From the NCBI GenBank assembly GCA_963706905.1, contig CAVPNY010000012.1, forward strand, positions 124,001 through 188,000: a stretch of 64,000 bases of DNA, read 5' to 3'. The notes under the pieces were generated by a model. The model was not told the origin of the DNA and did not search any database. It worked only from the letters and a program-made list of their open reading frames with translations. This document shows, piece by piece, positions 1-9,751 of this stretch. Numbering within the stretch: the first letter of the stretch is position 1; the number at the start of each line of letters is the position of its first letter. Position numbers and translations under genes: made by a program. The DNA comes from CAVPNY01 sp963706905. GTDB lineage: Bacteria > Chloroflexota > Anaerolineae > Anaerolineales > UBA4823.

Positions 1-219
1 AATGATGAGATCACATTGGCGGCTTGTGTTCCCTTCTCGATCGACGATTTCACCCGTTGTAATAGCATACCGAGAAGGTAAGTAATTTTCGAGAAAACAC
101 TTTAATCCTTGTTCTCGTTCATTGCCCCGTTCCCCCATATGCTTAATTTGGGTTTGAATTTGTTCAAAATCTGAAAGCATTTGGCTTCCAATTGAATTAA
201 ATATTTTACTCAAATTCAT
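1..219 (-). CDS. DUF6602-like protein, N-terminal part cut by window edge
   Basis: Reading leftward from the ATG at 219-217, 73 codons stay open to the window edge, so only the N-terminus is present. The visible protein has the block GERGNEREQGLKCFLENYLP followed by a GEIVD...SRQCDLII segment. This matches what I recall of the DUF6602 family, whose members start with a G-E-x-G-x-x-R-E motif and continue into a nuclease-like D...I fold. The function of the family is not established. The stretch is clearly more A+T rich than the genes to its right, and no ribosome binding site precedes the ATG. The same frame is open upstream to about 303, into the transposase remnant, so the true start could lie elsewhere or the IS may have landed in or beside the gene. 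Confidence 0.6.
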   Translation of the reverse strand, partial: MNLSKIFNSIGSQMLSDFEQIQTQIKHMGERGNEREQGLKCFLENYLPSRYAITTGEIVDREGNTSRQCDLII

Positions 220-230
220 ATCATAAGTTT

Positions 231-1292
231 CTAGAAACATGATATCGAGAAGCAAACTAAGCATATTTTGATCCATGAAGGTGTTCTCAGCAGCCGGACC
301 ACTTCGTCAATGTTGTCTTGCAGCTTATTCGCACACGCCAGGTGTTTGAGATGGCGCCGATAGCGTTCAATCGGGTTGAGCTCAGAGCAGTAAGTCGGTA
401 ACCAAATGACCAGAATACGATGCTCAAACAGGCTCGATGCCGCTAAAGAAGGAGCACTTTTGTGGTAAGCCGCGTTATCCATCACCAGTACCACTCGCCC
501 GGTTGGGTGTTGTGTGACCAGCAGGTGCTCCAAAAAGTGGATGAACTGCGAGCTGTTCTTGGTTTCGGCAACTGTCCAGGTGATGGTATCGTTGACCCGA
601 TGGTAGCCACCAAACACATGCCGTTTCTGTTTGATCCAGGTCGGGTTGCTGGGATCAGCTTCTGCTGTCCGATCTTCATCCAACAAGCTCTCAGCGGTGG
701 ATAGAGGGTCAGCGTGGTTTCGTCCACAAAGATGAGCTTGAAATCGTCTCCGAGGACCTTTTTTTCAGGCCCTCCAGCAGTTCGTCCGCTTGCTCCTTGG
801 CATCCGGGTCCTGCAAATGGCTCAGATCATATTTAGGGCGTCGATATCGAAAGCCTTCTCGCTTAGCAGAGCTCGAAACCGGCTTTCGCTCAATTCTATC
901 CCGGTTTCTTTGGCCAGATGAGCACGCAAACGATCGATCGTCCACATGGTAAACCCATACCCCAGCTCTGCGGGTTCTTTCTCCAGCACTTCGTCCAGGA
1001 GCCGGCTGTAAGCTTCGTCGGCTTTGCGTGGTCTCCCACTGCGGGGCTGGGTGGCCAGGGCTTCAATCCCACCCTTGCGCCAGCGTTTGATGCAGGCGTA
1101 GATCGTGGGAATACTGACGGCTTGCATTTCCGCGACCTGCGCCGGTTTATGTCCCAGATGAAGGAGGCGTATGGCTGTACACCTTTGGCGAACTTCAGGG
1201 CGCTTATCACGCCGGATAGCTGTCTCAACAGCCTGCAATTCTGCTTCGTTCAGTTGATAATCTCGGGCTTTGGCATGTGCCGAGTTTATCAC
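231..1292 (-). pseudogene. IS630-family transposase, broken by several frameshifts
   Basis: The N-terminal part (1292 to about 855) has an HTH of the IS630 kind, with a VSIPTIYACIKRWRKGG segment and a SGRPRK linker. The DDE catalytic part continues in other frames. FVDETTL holds the first Asp (about 725), VMDNAAYH the second (about 480), and WLPTYCSELNPIER the Glu (about 370). Joining these needs shifts near 855, 770 and 695 and probably another near 300. IS630 elements normally need at most one programmed shift, so this copy looks dead unless the indels are assembly errors. I could not define terminal inverted repeats or a TA duplication, so the element boundaries are unknown. Confidence 0.85.
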
Positions 1293-1462
1293 GTAGGACG
1301 GTTTGTTAAGGTACTTCGACAGACTACTTAGTTACTAATGTGTGTGACTAAAGATGATAGTGGTCAAAAAATAAAACGGAATCTTTAAAAAAAAGTATAC
1401 AGGCATTTATTCTTTCAATCAACAATTACTTTATAACTGAACATCTGTGCGAGAATAAAAGT

Positions 1463-1624
1463 ATGGATGGTGAGACTGAATCGGTGACAGAGCAGTTGAT
1501 ACACACGATCGATGTGATCGATGGCAAGCTGGAGCGGATCGAGCTCAATCAGGAGCATTTGTAGGAACTGATTGAGCACCGGCTAAGTAATATTGAGAAG
1601 CAAGCAGAAGACCTTGCTCAATGA
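1463..1624 (+). pseudogene. Small coiled-coil-like ORF with an in-frame amber stop
   Basis: From ATG 1463 the frame reads 33 codons to TAG (1562-1564), then stays open for 19 more codons to TGA at 1622-1624. Both halves are rich in Glu, Ile and Leu, with LIHTIDVIDGKLERIE before the stop and ELIEHRLSNIEKQAEDLAQ after it. This suggests one short alpha-helical coiled-coil protein of about 53 residues split by a point mutation or sequencing error. There is no strong Shine-Dalgarno sequence. It could also be chance, and no function is proposed. Confidence 0.35.
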
Positions 1625-1680
1625 TGGGAGCAGGCGTCCGGCGTTCACCCTCCCCGCCGGGTATCCCATTCAAGATCAAG

Positions 1681-2576
1681 TCAGGGCGCCAGATCCCGCA
1701 CGCAGCGGAAACCGGTGACACTGGTGGCGAAGTCGGGATCGACTGGCTCGCGGAAGGCAGACCGAACCGAAAAGGCGGCATGGGCGAACCAGTTCCCGCC
1801 GCGCAAGATGCGTTTCTCCCCAATGGCAGGGCCAGTTGGGTCGCTTTGGTCTTCCCCCGAGTAAGGCCCATACCAATCCTGCACCCATTCGCCGATCCCC
1901 CCGCTCATATCCAGCGCCCCTACCCAGGAGGCGCCTTCAGGTTTCTCACCCACCGGGGCGGGGCTGATTTTCCTTAGCGTGGGTTTGGCGAGGTCAAATT
2001 CATTCCCGAATGGGTAGATCAAGGCATCTGGGCCGCGGGCGGCGTACTCCCACTCGGCCTCGCTGGGTAAACGCGCCCCGCGCCCCTGGCAGAAATCCGC
2101 GGCTGCCTGCCAGTTGACGCTCTCCACCGGCCAGGTCGGTTGGGCATTGGCAGAATATACCAGTCCAAGGCGAATGTGCTTTTCCCATACTGGCGGTTGG
2201 TCACTGCGGTCAGGTCGATCCAATACGGCTGAGAGATACACACCCGGTGAGCCGGCTGCTCATTGTCAAAACTGATCTTGCAGCCATAGATGCCATAAAA
2301 ATCATCACAAGAAGTCTCGGCTTCGATCAATTGGGCGTCGCTGCTGCCCATCTCAAAACAGCCCGCCGGGACGAGGGCCATATCATAACCGTTCACCCGC
2401 CGCAGGACTGGCTGCCAGTCGCTGTTCCTGGCGACCCCTTGTTTGGCTATTTCAAGCTGCTGTGCAGACAGCGGCCTGGATTTCGGGTAAGCACGCAGCA
2501 TGACAATAGCCCCCCAGGCAATCAACAGGACCAGCAGAAAAGGCCAAATTCGTTTGACTAGATTTGCCAATCTCAT
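1681..2576 (-). CDS. SUMF1/formylglycine-generating-enzyme-like protein, membrane anchored, frameshifted
   Basis: The N-terminus has a basic start and one hydrophobic segment (about residues 9-27, IWPFLLVLLIAWGAIVML), so the protein is probably anchored outside the cell membrane. The FGE-sulfatase domain begins at about residue 60 with MALVPAGCFEMGS and continues with VTNRQYG, SVNWQAAADFC, RLPSEAEWEYAARG, GIGEWVQDWYG and RGGNWFAHAAFSVRSAFR, the usual order for the fold. The reading frame changes near 2185, just after VTNRQYG. Joining the two frames needs one added base. Bacterial relatives are often not true FGEs but regulators or accessory proteins, and the cysteine pair of real FGEs was not seen, so enzymatic activity is doubtful. 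It is transcribed alone. Confidence 0.8.
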
Positions 2577-2851
2577 CTTATTTAACTCAACCGCAATCCC
2601 ATGCCGGAAGAATGGGTCATCAACATGGCATTGAAATGGTGATAATTTCGGTGGAACTTCTCTATTTTAACCCAGTTTTTACCATCCAAGAAACGATCCC
2701 ATTGAGAAAACGTTTCCTTTTTTGAAGCCATCGCACCAATTTTCCAAACTTCGTTATACTTGAGGCAAACCCGGCGCGTGTAGTGCGCGAGTCCAACTCA
2801 GCCGGAAACCAGAAAAACGAACATCCATAATCTACAGGAGATGAATTCAGC

Positions 2852-4659
2852 GTGTGCGGTATTTTCGGAATTGTGACCTCTAAAGAACAGCCTTTGGGCG
2901 ACATCCTCACCGCCGCGGCGCGCCGCTTGATGTATCGCGGCTACAACTCCGTCGGGGCGGCGACCCTGCGCGACGACGGGAGCTATTGATTTGCGCAAGG
3001 ACGTCGGCCGCGTGGATGCTGTCGCTGCAAAATACAACTTCAGCGAGATGGTTGGGCGGCGCGGGATTACCCAGCTGCGCTGGGCTACTTTTGGCGAGCC
3101 TTCTCAGGTCAACGCCCAGCCCCACCTCGATTCGGATGGCGACATCGTCGGCGCGCATAACGGCAACGTAGTCAATAACTTCAAGCTGCGCCAGCAGTTC
3201 ATCGCCGAAGGGCTCACCGTGCGTTCGGAGAACGACGGCGAATCGTGCGTGCATGCGGTGGAGCACTATATCAACAAAGGTTACGACTTTGTGGATGCCA
3301 TCCGTCTGGCTTACGGCGACCTGGCGGGCGATTACGCATTTGTCATCGGCCAGGCCCGTGATGACAGGCTTTACGCCATTAAGAAAGGCTCCGGGCTGGT
3401 GGTAGGCCTGGGCGAGGATGCGGAGGGGCAGCCGTTCACCTGCGTATCTTCCGATTTACCTTCCATCCTGCCGCTCACCCGCAAAATTGTGCGCATCCAG
3501 GACGACGAGATTATCATCCTGTGGCCCGACCATGTTGAGCTCCTTTCGGTCAAGGACGGTCAGCGTATCGAGCGTGAGCCTGAAATTGTCACCCAGAGCA
3601 TGGATGCGGTGCAGAAGGGCGGCTACCCGCACTTCATGCTCAAGGAAATCCACGAGCAGCCGCAGGTCGCCCGCGAGCTGCTCCATCTGCTGGGTGAGGC
3701 CAGTGAAGTCAACACATTCCTCGAGCAGGCCCGCAAGGCCCGCAACCTGTATCTGCTCGGCTGCGGAACCAGCTATCACGCCTGCCTGCTCGGGGCAGTC
3801 TACTTTGCGCAGCTTGCCGGACGCGCCGCCATCCCGGTGCTGGCCCCGCAGTTTATCCGCCAGTATGCCCCAGCGGTGAACCATGAAGATTTGGGGGTGT
3901 TTGTCAGCCAGTCGGGCGAGACCAAAGATGTGCTCAGCGCCCTGCAGGTGGCCGAGAAACGCGGCATGACCGCCATCGGCATCGCCAATGTGATCGGCTC
4001 AACCCTGACCAAAGCCGCCGCCTGCTGGCTCCCGCTGGGCTGCGGGTATGAGATCAGCGTGCCAGCCACCAAGACCTTCACCAATCAAGTCGTGACGTTT
4101 CTGTACCTGGCCTACCGCCTGGCCGGGCTCGACTCGCCTCCGCTCGAGGGTATCCCGGACTTGATGGAACAGACTCTGGAGATGACCGCCCCGCAAATGG
4201 AGGCGCTCGCCGGGGAGATCAACAGTCTGGAACGATTTATACTGCCTGGGCTACGGGGCAACTTACCCGATCGCGCTGGAGGGGGCGCTCAAACTCAAGG
4301 AGATCACCTACGCTCACTGCGAGGGGATGCTCTCCACCGAGTTCAAGCACGGGCCGCTTTCAGCGGTGAGCGATGGCTATCCGGTGCTCTTTGCCGCCCC
4401 GCCCGACGACGTGCCCTTGATCGTCAGCGGCATCAACGAGGTCACCTGCCGTGGCGGGCGAGCGATCGTCATCGGCGAGGAGGATGCCCGCCTGCGCGGT
4501 GACGCCAGCGATGTGATCGCCCTGCCCAAGGCCGGGCCGGCCATCTCCCCCTTGCTGGCAGTACTGCCACTACAACTGCTCTCGTACTATATGAGCGTGA
4601 GGCGTGGCTACGACCCGGATTTCCCGCGCAACCTGAGCAAGACGCTGACGGTGGATTGA
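2852..4659 (+). CDS. glmS: Glutamine--fructose-6-phosphate aminotransferase, two frameshifts
   Basis: GlmS makes glucosamine-6-phosphate from fructose-6-phosphate and glutamine, the entry to cell-wall amino sugars. GTG at 2852 follows AGGAG at 2836-2840 and puts the catalytic Cys at position 2 (CGIFGIV). The glutaminase part continues with RGYNSVG, LRWATFG and HNGNVVNN. The two SIS domains show LLGCGTSYHACLLG, SQSGETKDV and, after the second shift, YPIALEGALKLKEI and EFKHGPLS. The C-terminus ends PRNLSKTLTVD. A TGA at 2987-2989 is bypassed if one T is removed at 2986/2987. A second extra base (C at 4245/4246) breaks the second SIS domain. With both removed the protein is about 602 residues, normal for the family. 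glmS is usually essential, so assembly error is more likely than decay. Confidence 0.9.
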
Positions 4660-4856
4660 ATAGGACATAGCAGGAAAAGGCGGCCGGCGCAAGGGGGTAT
4701 CGCTCGGCCAGGCTGGAGCGCGCGGATCGGGTCGCATGTTGCCGCGATTTCTCACTTGCGTTGGTTGGCTTTCTGGATGTACAATCTTTTCAGATGAGCA
4801 CCCAAGTAAGATACATTTTTCTGTCCGAGCGGAAATTGCGCTGAACGGAGACTGGC

Positions 4857-5405
4857 ATGTCAGCTTCTATTCTGGTTACCTATGCAACGCGTTATGGTTC
4901 GACGCAGGAAGTTGCCGAAGCCATTGTGGCGACGCTGCGCGAGGCTGGGCTTGAAGTCGATCTCCAGCCCATCCGGAAAGTGCGCAGCCTTGAAACGTAC
5001 CGCGCGGTCGTGCTGGGGGCGCCGCTCTACATCGGTCGCTGGCATAAGGACGCGCACCGTTTCCTGTCGCAACACCAGGCAGCCCTCACGCAGCAGCCCG
5101 TGGCGATTTTTGCGCTCGGCCCACTTCAAGACGAAGAGAAACAATGGCGGGATGTGCGCGCCCAGCTCGACAAAGAGCTGGCGAAGTACCCCTGGCTTTC
5201 ACCGGTCGCGGTTGAGATATTTGGCGGTAAGTATGAACCGGCGAAGCTGCGCTTCCCCGATAATTTGATTGCCACTGCGCCGGCAAGCCCTCTCTATCAG
5301 ATGCCAGCCAGCGACGTGCGAGACTGGACGGCGATCCGCACCTGGGCGAGCGAACTGGCTCCGAAGCTGGAGCCTGGTTCGACACAATCGAGCGCCTCTG
5401 CTTAA
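4857..5405 (+). CDS. Flavodoxin-domain protein (HemG-like)
   Basis: The protein has 182 residues. The N-terminus ILVTYATRYGSTQEVAEAI is the FMN phosphate-binding loop of flavodoxins (T-x-x-G-S-T/TGS). It is followed by VVLGAPLYIGRWH, the second FMN-contact loop seen in the Flavodoxin_5 or menaquinone-dependent protoporphyrinogen dehydrogenase group. It is expected to be a cytoplasmic electron carrier or flavoenzyme. Nothing nearby belongs to haem synthesis, so a HemG role is not claimed. GGAG sits a few bases before ATG 4857. It follows glmS by about 200 bp and is probably monocistronic. Confidence 0.85.
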   Translation: MSASILVTYATRYGSTQEVAEAIVATLREAGLEVDLQPIRKVRSLETYRAVVLGAPLYIGRWHKDAHRFLSQHQAALTQQPVAIFALGPLQDEEKQWRDVRAQLDKELAKYPWLSPVAVEIFGGKYEPAKLRFPDNLIATAPASPLYQMPASDVRDWTAIRTWASELAPKLEPGSTQSSASA

Positions 5406-5582
5406 TCCCGGCTACCTGACAACCCGACTGAGCCGAACCGCCGCCATGCTCAAGTGCGGGCGACCGGTGCGTAGGGCGGGGACATCCGGCGTTAACCTTG
5501 CCCGCCAGCAAACGTATTTGGTTGGAAATAAATCAAAAAGGGAATTACGTATTATTTATTATGCTGAGCAGGGTATTCGCAA

Positions 5583-5609
5583 CGCGCTACGCCAAGCAGG
5601 TGTAGCGCG
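5583..5609. repeat. Perfect 8-bp inverted repeat
   Basis: CGCGCTAC (5583-5590) and GTAGCGCG (5602-5609) form a stem with an 11-base loop. It lies between the end of the flavodoxin gene and the end of the ester-cyclase gene on the other strand. It may be part of a two-way terminator together with the next hairpin. Confidence 0.5.
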
Positions 5610-5613
5610 CTGC

Positions 5614-5630
5614 AAGCCTCTAGCGGGCTT
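5614..5630. terminator. Weak hairpin between convergent genes
   Basis: AAGCC (5614-5618) pairs with GGCTT (5626-5630) and is followed on the plus strand by TTGTT. It lies between convergent genes, where a terminator is expected. The stem is only 5 bp, so the call is tentative. Confidence 0.3.
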
Positions 5631-5679
5631 TGTTCATTGATTGGAAACAAAACCTCAGGGTATGTTTTCTCGCTTACCC

Positions 5680-6111
5680 TTAGCCTTCGACCGGGGCTGG
5701 GATGGCGCCAAGCTGCTGCATCATACCCATGCTATCCATCTGGCCCCAATGTTCCACTAACTTGCCCCCCGCAATCCGGATGATGTCGATCACGCCAAAG
5801 GATACGCGCTTACCAGTAGCTGGGATACCCATAAACTCGCCCTTTTGGGTGCCGCTCCAGGTCATCCGGATTACCACCTTGTCACCTTCGGCGAGGATGT
5901 CATCAATTGTGGCTTTGAAATCTGGGAAGGCACCCCGCAGCATTGTAGTCAACACTTTGACGCCCTCACGGTCATTCGGTATACCAGGAGGGAGTTGTTC
6001 GCGATCAACGAAGTCGGGCGCTAACATCTCGTCGGCCAGACTCATGTTTCCCCGATTGAAGAGTTCCTCGATGAATCGACCAATTAAGGCCTTATTTTGT
6101 TCTGTTGACAT
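5680..6111 (-). CDS. SnoaL-like ester cyclase family protein
   Basis: The protein has 143 residues with the SnoaL/ester-cyclase pattern: an N-terminal helix (NKALIGRFIEELFNRGN), then the motif FVDREQLPPG, AFPDFKATIDDILAEGDKVV, MTWSGTQKGEFMGIPATGKRV and a final VEHWGQMDSMGMMQQLG. The cone-shaped NTF2-like fold binds small hydrophobic molecules; most bacterial members have no known substrate. AGGAG sits 8 bases before the ATG at 6111. It is single and convergent with the flavodoxin gene. Confidence 0.85.
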   Translation of the reverse strand: MSTEQNKALIGRFIEELFNRGNMSLADEMLAPDFVDREQLPPGIPNDREGVKVLTTMLRGAFPDFKATIDDILAEGDKVVIRMTWSGTQKGEFMGIPATGKRVSFGVIDIIRIAGGKLVEHWGQMDSMGMMQQLGAIPAPVEG

Positions 6112-6541
6112 TGGTTATTCTCCTTATCAAGATGATTTGAATATTGTCAATCGCACAGCAATAATGGCAGTTAGTAGCTGTCGAGTAACTCAACTGCTAA
6201 ATCTCCCCCAAAAATCAAGCTATCAGACATAAGATGGGGAACAAATAGGAGTAATAAGACCAATATAACACAATTAACCATGAAGCGCCAGTCCTTGCGA
6301 TGGCGGAAGCTTCGAATTGCTCAAACCATCGCGCCCGGGGAGGTGATATTCGGCCAGACACTTCAGGTCGAGGTGTAGGAATCCGCCCTCAAGGGAGATT
6401 CTTGTTGCCGGTTTGCCATTCACCTGCCTGAACAGGCTTGTTTTCCATCTCAGTGAGCACGGCGTAAACGTGTGGCTGGCTAACCCGATACAGGGCAGTT
6501 GCCGGCGCGGCTTTCGCGAGTCGGAGAAGGCTGGTGAGCGA
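6112..6541. other. Intergenic stretch of about 430 bp without a convincing gene
   Basis: No frame here shows a recognisable family. A long open minus-strand frame (6274-6627) has low-complexity, Ser/Arg-rich composition and overlaps the C-terminus of the SGNH gene, so it reads as a shadow. A 7-bp inverted repeat GCGATGG/CCATCGC (6297-6303, 6326-6332) with a 22-base loop is the only structure noticed. Confidence 0.5.
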
Positions 6542-7339
6542 TCAAGGCTCGGGCACCGGCTGGTACCCCATCTGCGAGAGGAGCTCAGCAGTGAATTGTG
6601 CTGCAAGGACAGTGGGGTGCTCACCATCGCCTAAGATGAAACCCTTCTGCCTCGGATCTTCGGCATGGCTCGCTCCGTTAAAAGCGTCCAGTCGGCTGAG
6701 GAATGGAATCCCATAGGCCTCCGCTGCCAAGCGAGCGGCATCAGACATGTTCTCCCAGCATTCAGTACAGGCTTCGAACACCCCTTGCTTCTCCCAGGGA
6801 GCGACCAACGGGTTGTACAGATCCGTCGCGCGCAGGATGATGGCTTTGCCATTGCGCAGATTGAAGATCTCAGCCCAGATGCCCTTGAGATCAGTTGTCC
6901 ATTTCTCGAAAGACGCTGGCCCACATGGACCCGGGACGCTAGACATGAAGCATCCATCCAGGTCAAGGGGATTGGCGGAATCAACGGAATTGACTGGATT
7001 GACAAACATCACGACGACTTCAGCATCCCTCAGCGCGGAAGGCAATTGCTTTAGATCGGGTCTCGCCGGCCCCTCCCCGGGCTGAAGGGTCCAAAACACT
7101 TCGAAGGCGCTCAAGGCCGGCAGGGCGAAGTCGTGTAGGACCACATCGACGCCAACGTCTTTCTCGATCTGAGAGGCATAGGCCTCACCCAGTTCCCACA
7201 TGCTGGAATCGCCGATGATCACCAGATCCCAGACCGCATCTGGACCTTGGGGAAGCTCTGATTGCGTCGTGCATCCACCGAGGAACAGAGCAGCGGCGAT
7301 GACGGCGCTGATGGTGCTACGAACTATTCTGCTAAACAT
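6542..7339 (-). CDS. SGNH/GDSL-like hydrolase lipoprotein
   Basis: Start chosen at 7339 because GAGGAGG precedes it by a few bases and because it gives a clean lipoprotein signal: MFSRIVRS, a hydrophobic stretch, and the lipobox LGGC. A longer frame upstream to 7534 has no signal and is rejected. The mature part opens with VIIGDSSMWELG, a block I variant (GDSS for GDSL). It ends with GDGEHPTVLAAQFTAELL, matching the D-x-x-H block V of SGNH hydrolases, so Ser, Asp and His are all present. It is expected to be an extracytoplasmic esterase or acetylhydrolase of unknown substrate, about 265 residues. It lies downstream of the TolB-like gene in the same direction, so the two may be co-transcribed. 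Confidence 0.75.
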   Translation of the reverse strand: MFSRIVRSTISAVIAAALFLGGCTTQSELPQGPDAVWDLVIIGDSSMWELGEAYASQIEKDVGVDVVLHDFALPALSAFEVFWTLQPGEGPARPDLKQLPSALRDAEVVVMFVNPVNSVDSANPLDLDGCFMSSVPGPCGPASFEKWTTDLKGIWAEIFNLRNGKAIILRATDLYNPLVAPWEKQGVFEACTECWENMSDAARLAAEAYGIPFLSRLDAFNGASHAEDPRQKGFILGDGEHPTVLAAQFTAELLSQMGYQPVPEP

Positions 7340-7546
7340 CGTGACCTCCTCTACGGGTGTTCGGGTTGCAAGTCGCGACGAAGGGGTTGTGGTTGGCTGC
7401 CGGCAGAAAATCGCGCAGACGCCGCGTCCAGGGCGCTCAAGCCACATCTCCACATCGCTCAGAACATTTCGCTCACTCTCCGACCCATCCCTCAGCGTCG
7501 GTTCGCAGAAGAATCGCATCGTAGGAGCGGCCACCGATGAGCTGGA

Positions 7547-9589
7547 TCAAACCAGCGACGAGGTAGCCTCCTCCTCGAGCTCGGTCAAAGCCATGCCACC
7601 GTAAACAGTCTGCGGCTCAAGCAGGGATCGCCTCCACAGGAGGTTGCCGTCTTCGTCGACGCGGCTGAGCAGGAGGCTATTCGCAATGGCGCCTAACAGA
7701 TAGGTTCCATCGCGCAGGCGAAGCATGGAATTGGCATAATCATCGAAGGTTGATTCACCGAAGGAGGTCTCCCATTCCAGCTCGCCGGTCGCGGCGCAAC
7801 GAGCCAGCCAGGTATCAGCCTGTTGAGGCGCGTCGCTCATCGAGAAACCGGCCAGCAGGAATTCACCGTCCTGGGTCTGGGCGAGCTGGGAGGCATACTG
7901 CCAGCCAGGGAGCTCGTAGCGCTGCGCCCACTGGAGGCTGCCATCCGCTCCAAGTTGCACCAGTTTGCCATCTTCCTCGACGCTCCCAACCAGTACGAGA
8001 TCGCCTGCCTGAGTCTCGAGAGCATCCATCACGAGTGCCTCTCCAGGGTCTTCCACGGTGTATTCCCAGATGATCTCGCCATCCGGCGCCACCCGAATGG
8101 CGTAATCGTCCCGACCTCCTGCGTTGGATTCCGTGAATCCATAGATCAACAGGTCCCCGTTCGACAGGTGGAGCATTCCGTACGGCCACTCCCTGCCCGC
8201 CCCTCCGTATGTTTCGAACCATCCTTCGGCGCCTTCTTCGTCAATTTTGAGCAGAAAGAAGTCCCGGTCGCCAGCGCCATATGAATCTGTCTCGCCAAAA
8301 ATGTAATACCCACCATCCGCAGCGCTCACAACCGAATCTGCCTGTTCATATCCGCCTCCACCCCACGTCCGCTCCCAGATCACGTCCCCATCTAAAGTCA
8401 TCTTCATGAAGAGGGCATCTCCAGAATAGGGCGGCATATGCAAATGGTTCGTCGCGCCGACCACCAGGATGTTTCCATCTGGTGTGGTCGCAATATCGAA
8501 GAATGCGCCATAGTCAGGTCCCTCGAATGTCTTGACCCATGTGTTCGGGCGAGAGCTGGCTGCGCCAGAAGGCTGCCAGGCGGGAGACCAATTCCTGGCC
8601 CCATTGTCGGTCAACTGGCGAATGCTGCTGCCGTCAGCTTGCATGATATAGATTTCATCATTCCCACCTCGATCTGAAACGAAGGCCAGCCATGCTCCAT
8701 CCGGAGACCAGGCAGGATCGGAATCTTCGCTTGGGTCCTTGGTCAATCGCCGCGGGTTGGTTCCATCCACATCCATTGTGTAGATTTCGTAATTCCCATC
8801 TTGCTGTGACATGAAGGCGATCTGCTTCCCATCTGGCGACCAGGCCGGGAATCCATCGTGGGTCTGATTGGTGGTTAACCGGCGCGGATTGTTGCCGTCG
8901 GAATCGATCACATAGATTTCGTAATTCCCATCGCGCTTGCTCTCAAAGGTGATCTGATCGCCAGCCGGCGACCATGAACTGATCCAATCATCGCCGGGAG
9001 AATCGGTCAAGCGGCGCGGATCAGCCCCGTCGCTGGCCATCACGTAAATGTCCCAGTTGCCCTCCCGATCCGAATCAAAACTGATCTGCATGCCATCCGG
9101 AGACCAGGCTGGAAAACTTTCATTGGCATCCAAGGTCTGTGTTAATCGCCGGATATTCCTCCCGTCGCTATTCATCACATAGACTTCGTCGTTGCCATCG
9201 CGGTTTGAGATGAATGCAATTTGCTCTCCATCTGGCGACCAGGCCGGTGAGCTATCCATGGCGTTATTGTCGGTTAGCTTGAGCTGGTCGCTGCCATCCG
9301 CGCTTATCACCCAGATCTCGAAATCACCATCCTGGTCAGAGGCATAGGCGATCAACCCAAGCCTTGGATCGAATGAGGATGTTGGCAGACTGGTGGGTGA
9401 TACGCTGGTAAACCTGGGCGGCTGCGTAGGAGGCAGCGTAGGCGGTGATGGAGGCGGGATGGTGGGGGATGGAGGCGCAGGCGGAGGAAACGTAGGGAGC
9501 AGGTTGGGTGTAGGTGTGGCGCACCCCGCAACAAATGCGATCATCAATATCAATCCAAAGGTTTGCGGTAGGAATTTCGGGCTGTTCAT
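7547..9589 (-). CDS. TolB-type PD40 beta-propeller lipoprotein
   Basis: Start set at 9589, preceded by AAGGAGTT, giving a lipoprotein signal with lipobox VAGC. A Pro/Thr-rich linker (about residues 25-65) leads into six PD40 repeats of about 44 residues, with the repeated core PAWSPDGxQIAF and the ending RRLT, as in TolB and WD40-like propellers. From about residue 350 the protein changes to a second repeat-rich domain with DGNILVVGATN, GDLLIYGFTESNAGG and GDLVLVGSVEEDG, like delta-60/SBBP-type propellers. The two predicted propellers would sit on the outer face of the membrane. No enzyme motif is seen, so a binding or scaffold role is likely. It is about 680 residues and precedes the SGNH lipoprotein gene. 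Confidence 0.85.
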   Translation of the reverse strand: MNSPKFLPQTFGLILMIAFVAGCATPTPNLLPTFPPPAPPSPTIPPPSPPTLPPTQPPRFTSVSPTSLPTSSFDPRLGLIAYASDQDGDFEIWVISADGSDQLKLTDNNAMDSSPAWSPDGEQIAFISNRDGNDEVYVMNSDGRNIRRLTQTLDANESFPAWSPDGMQISFDSDREGNWDIYVMASDGADPRRLTDSPGDDWISSWSPAGDQITFESKRDGNYEIYVIDSDGNNPRRLTTNQTHDGFPAWSPDGKQIAFMSQQDGNYEIYTMDVDGTNPRRLTKDPSEDSDPAWSPDGAWLAFVSDRGGNDEIYIMQADGSSIRQLTDNGARNWSPAWQPSGAASSRPNTWVKTFEGPDYGAFFDIATTPDGNILVVGATNHLHMPPYSGDALFMKMTLDGDVIWERTWGGGGYEQADSVVSAADGGYYIFGETDSYGAGDRDFFLLKIDEEGAEGWFETYGGAGREWPYGMLHLSNGDLLIYGFTESNAGGRDDYAIRVAPDGEIIWEYTVEDPGEALVMDALETQAGDLVLVGSVEEDGKLVQLGADGSLQWAQRYELPGWQYASQLAQTQDGEFLLAGFSMSDAPQQADTWLARCAATGELEWETSFGESTFDDYANSMLRLRDGTYLLGAIANSLLLSRVDEDGNLLWRRSLLEPQTVYGGMALTELEEEATSSLV
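8585..9350 (-). repeat. Tandem ~132-bp units coding the PD40 repeats
   Basis: The motif coding WSPDG (GACC marker) recurs at about 9240, 9105, 8973, 8841, 8709 and 8589. This gives spacings of 135, 132, 132, 132 and 120 bp. The units are diverged but share enough sequence to recombine. Confidence 0.7.
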
Positions 9590-9751
9590 TTTGAACTCCT
9601 TACTCACTACAAATATACAGCCGCACAATTTATCCTTCCCTAGTAAATAGAATACAAGATAAATAAATCAGAGTCAATTACCAGAACATATATCAACTTA
9701 TTACAGGTGACTCATCTTTCGCCTCCTGCTCCAGAATCGCCTGGAAAGGTG

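Noticed and set aside
2987..2989. TGA in glmS as selenocysteine or programmed frameshift
   Set aside because: The TGA follows GlmS residues of no catalytic role, no hairpin like a SECIS was noticed, and a single base deletion restores a normal frame; a second simple indel later in the gene supports error or decay.
6274..6627. Minus-strand open frame of 117 codons after the SGNH gene
   Set aside because: It overlaps the SGNH C-terminus in another frame and has low-complexity composition without a ribosome site.
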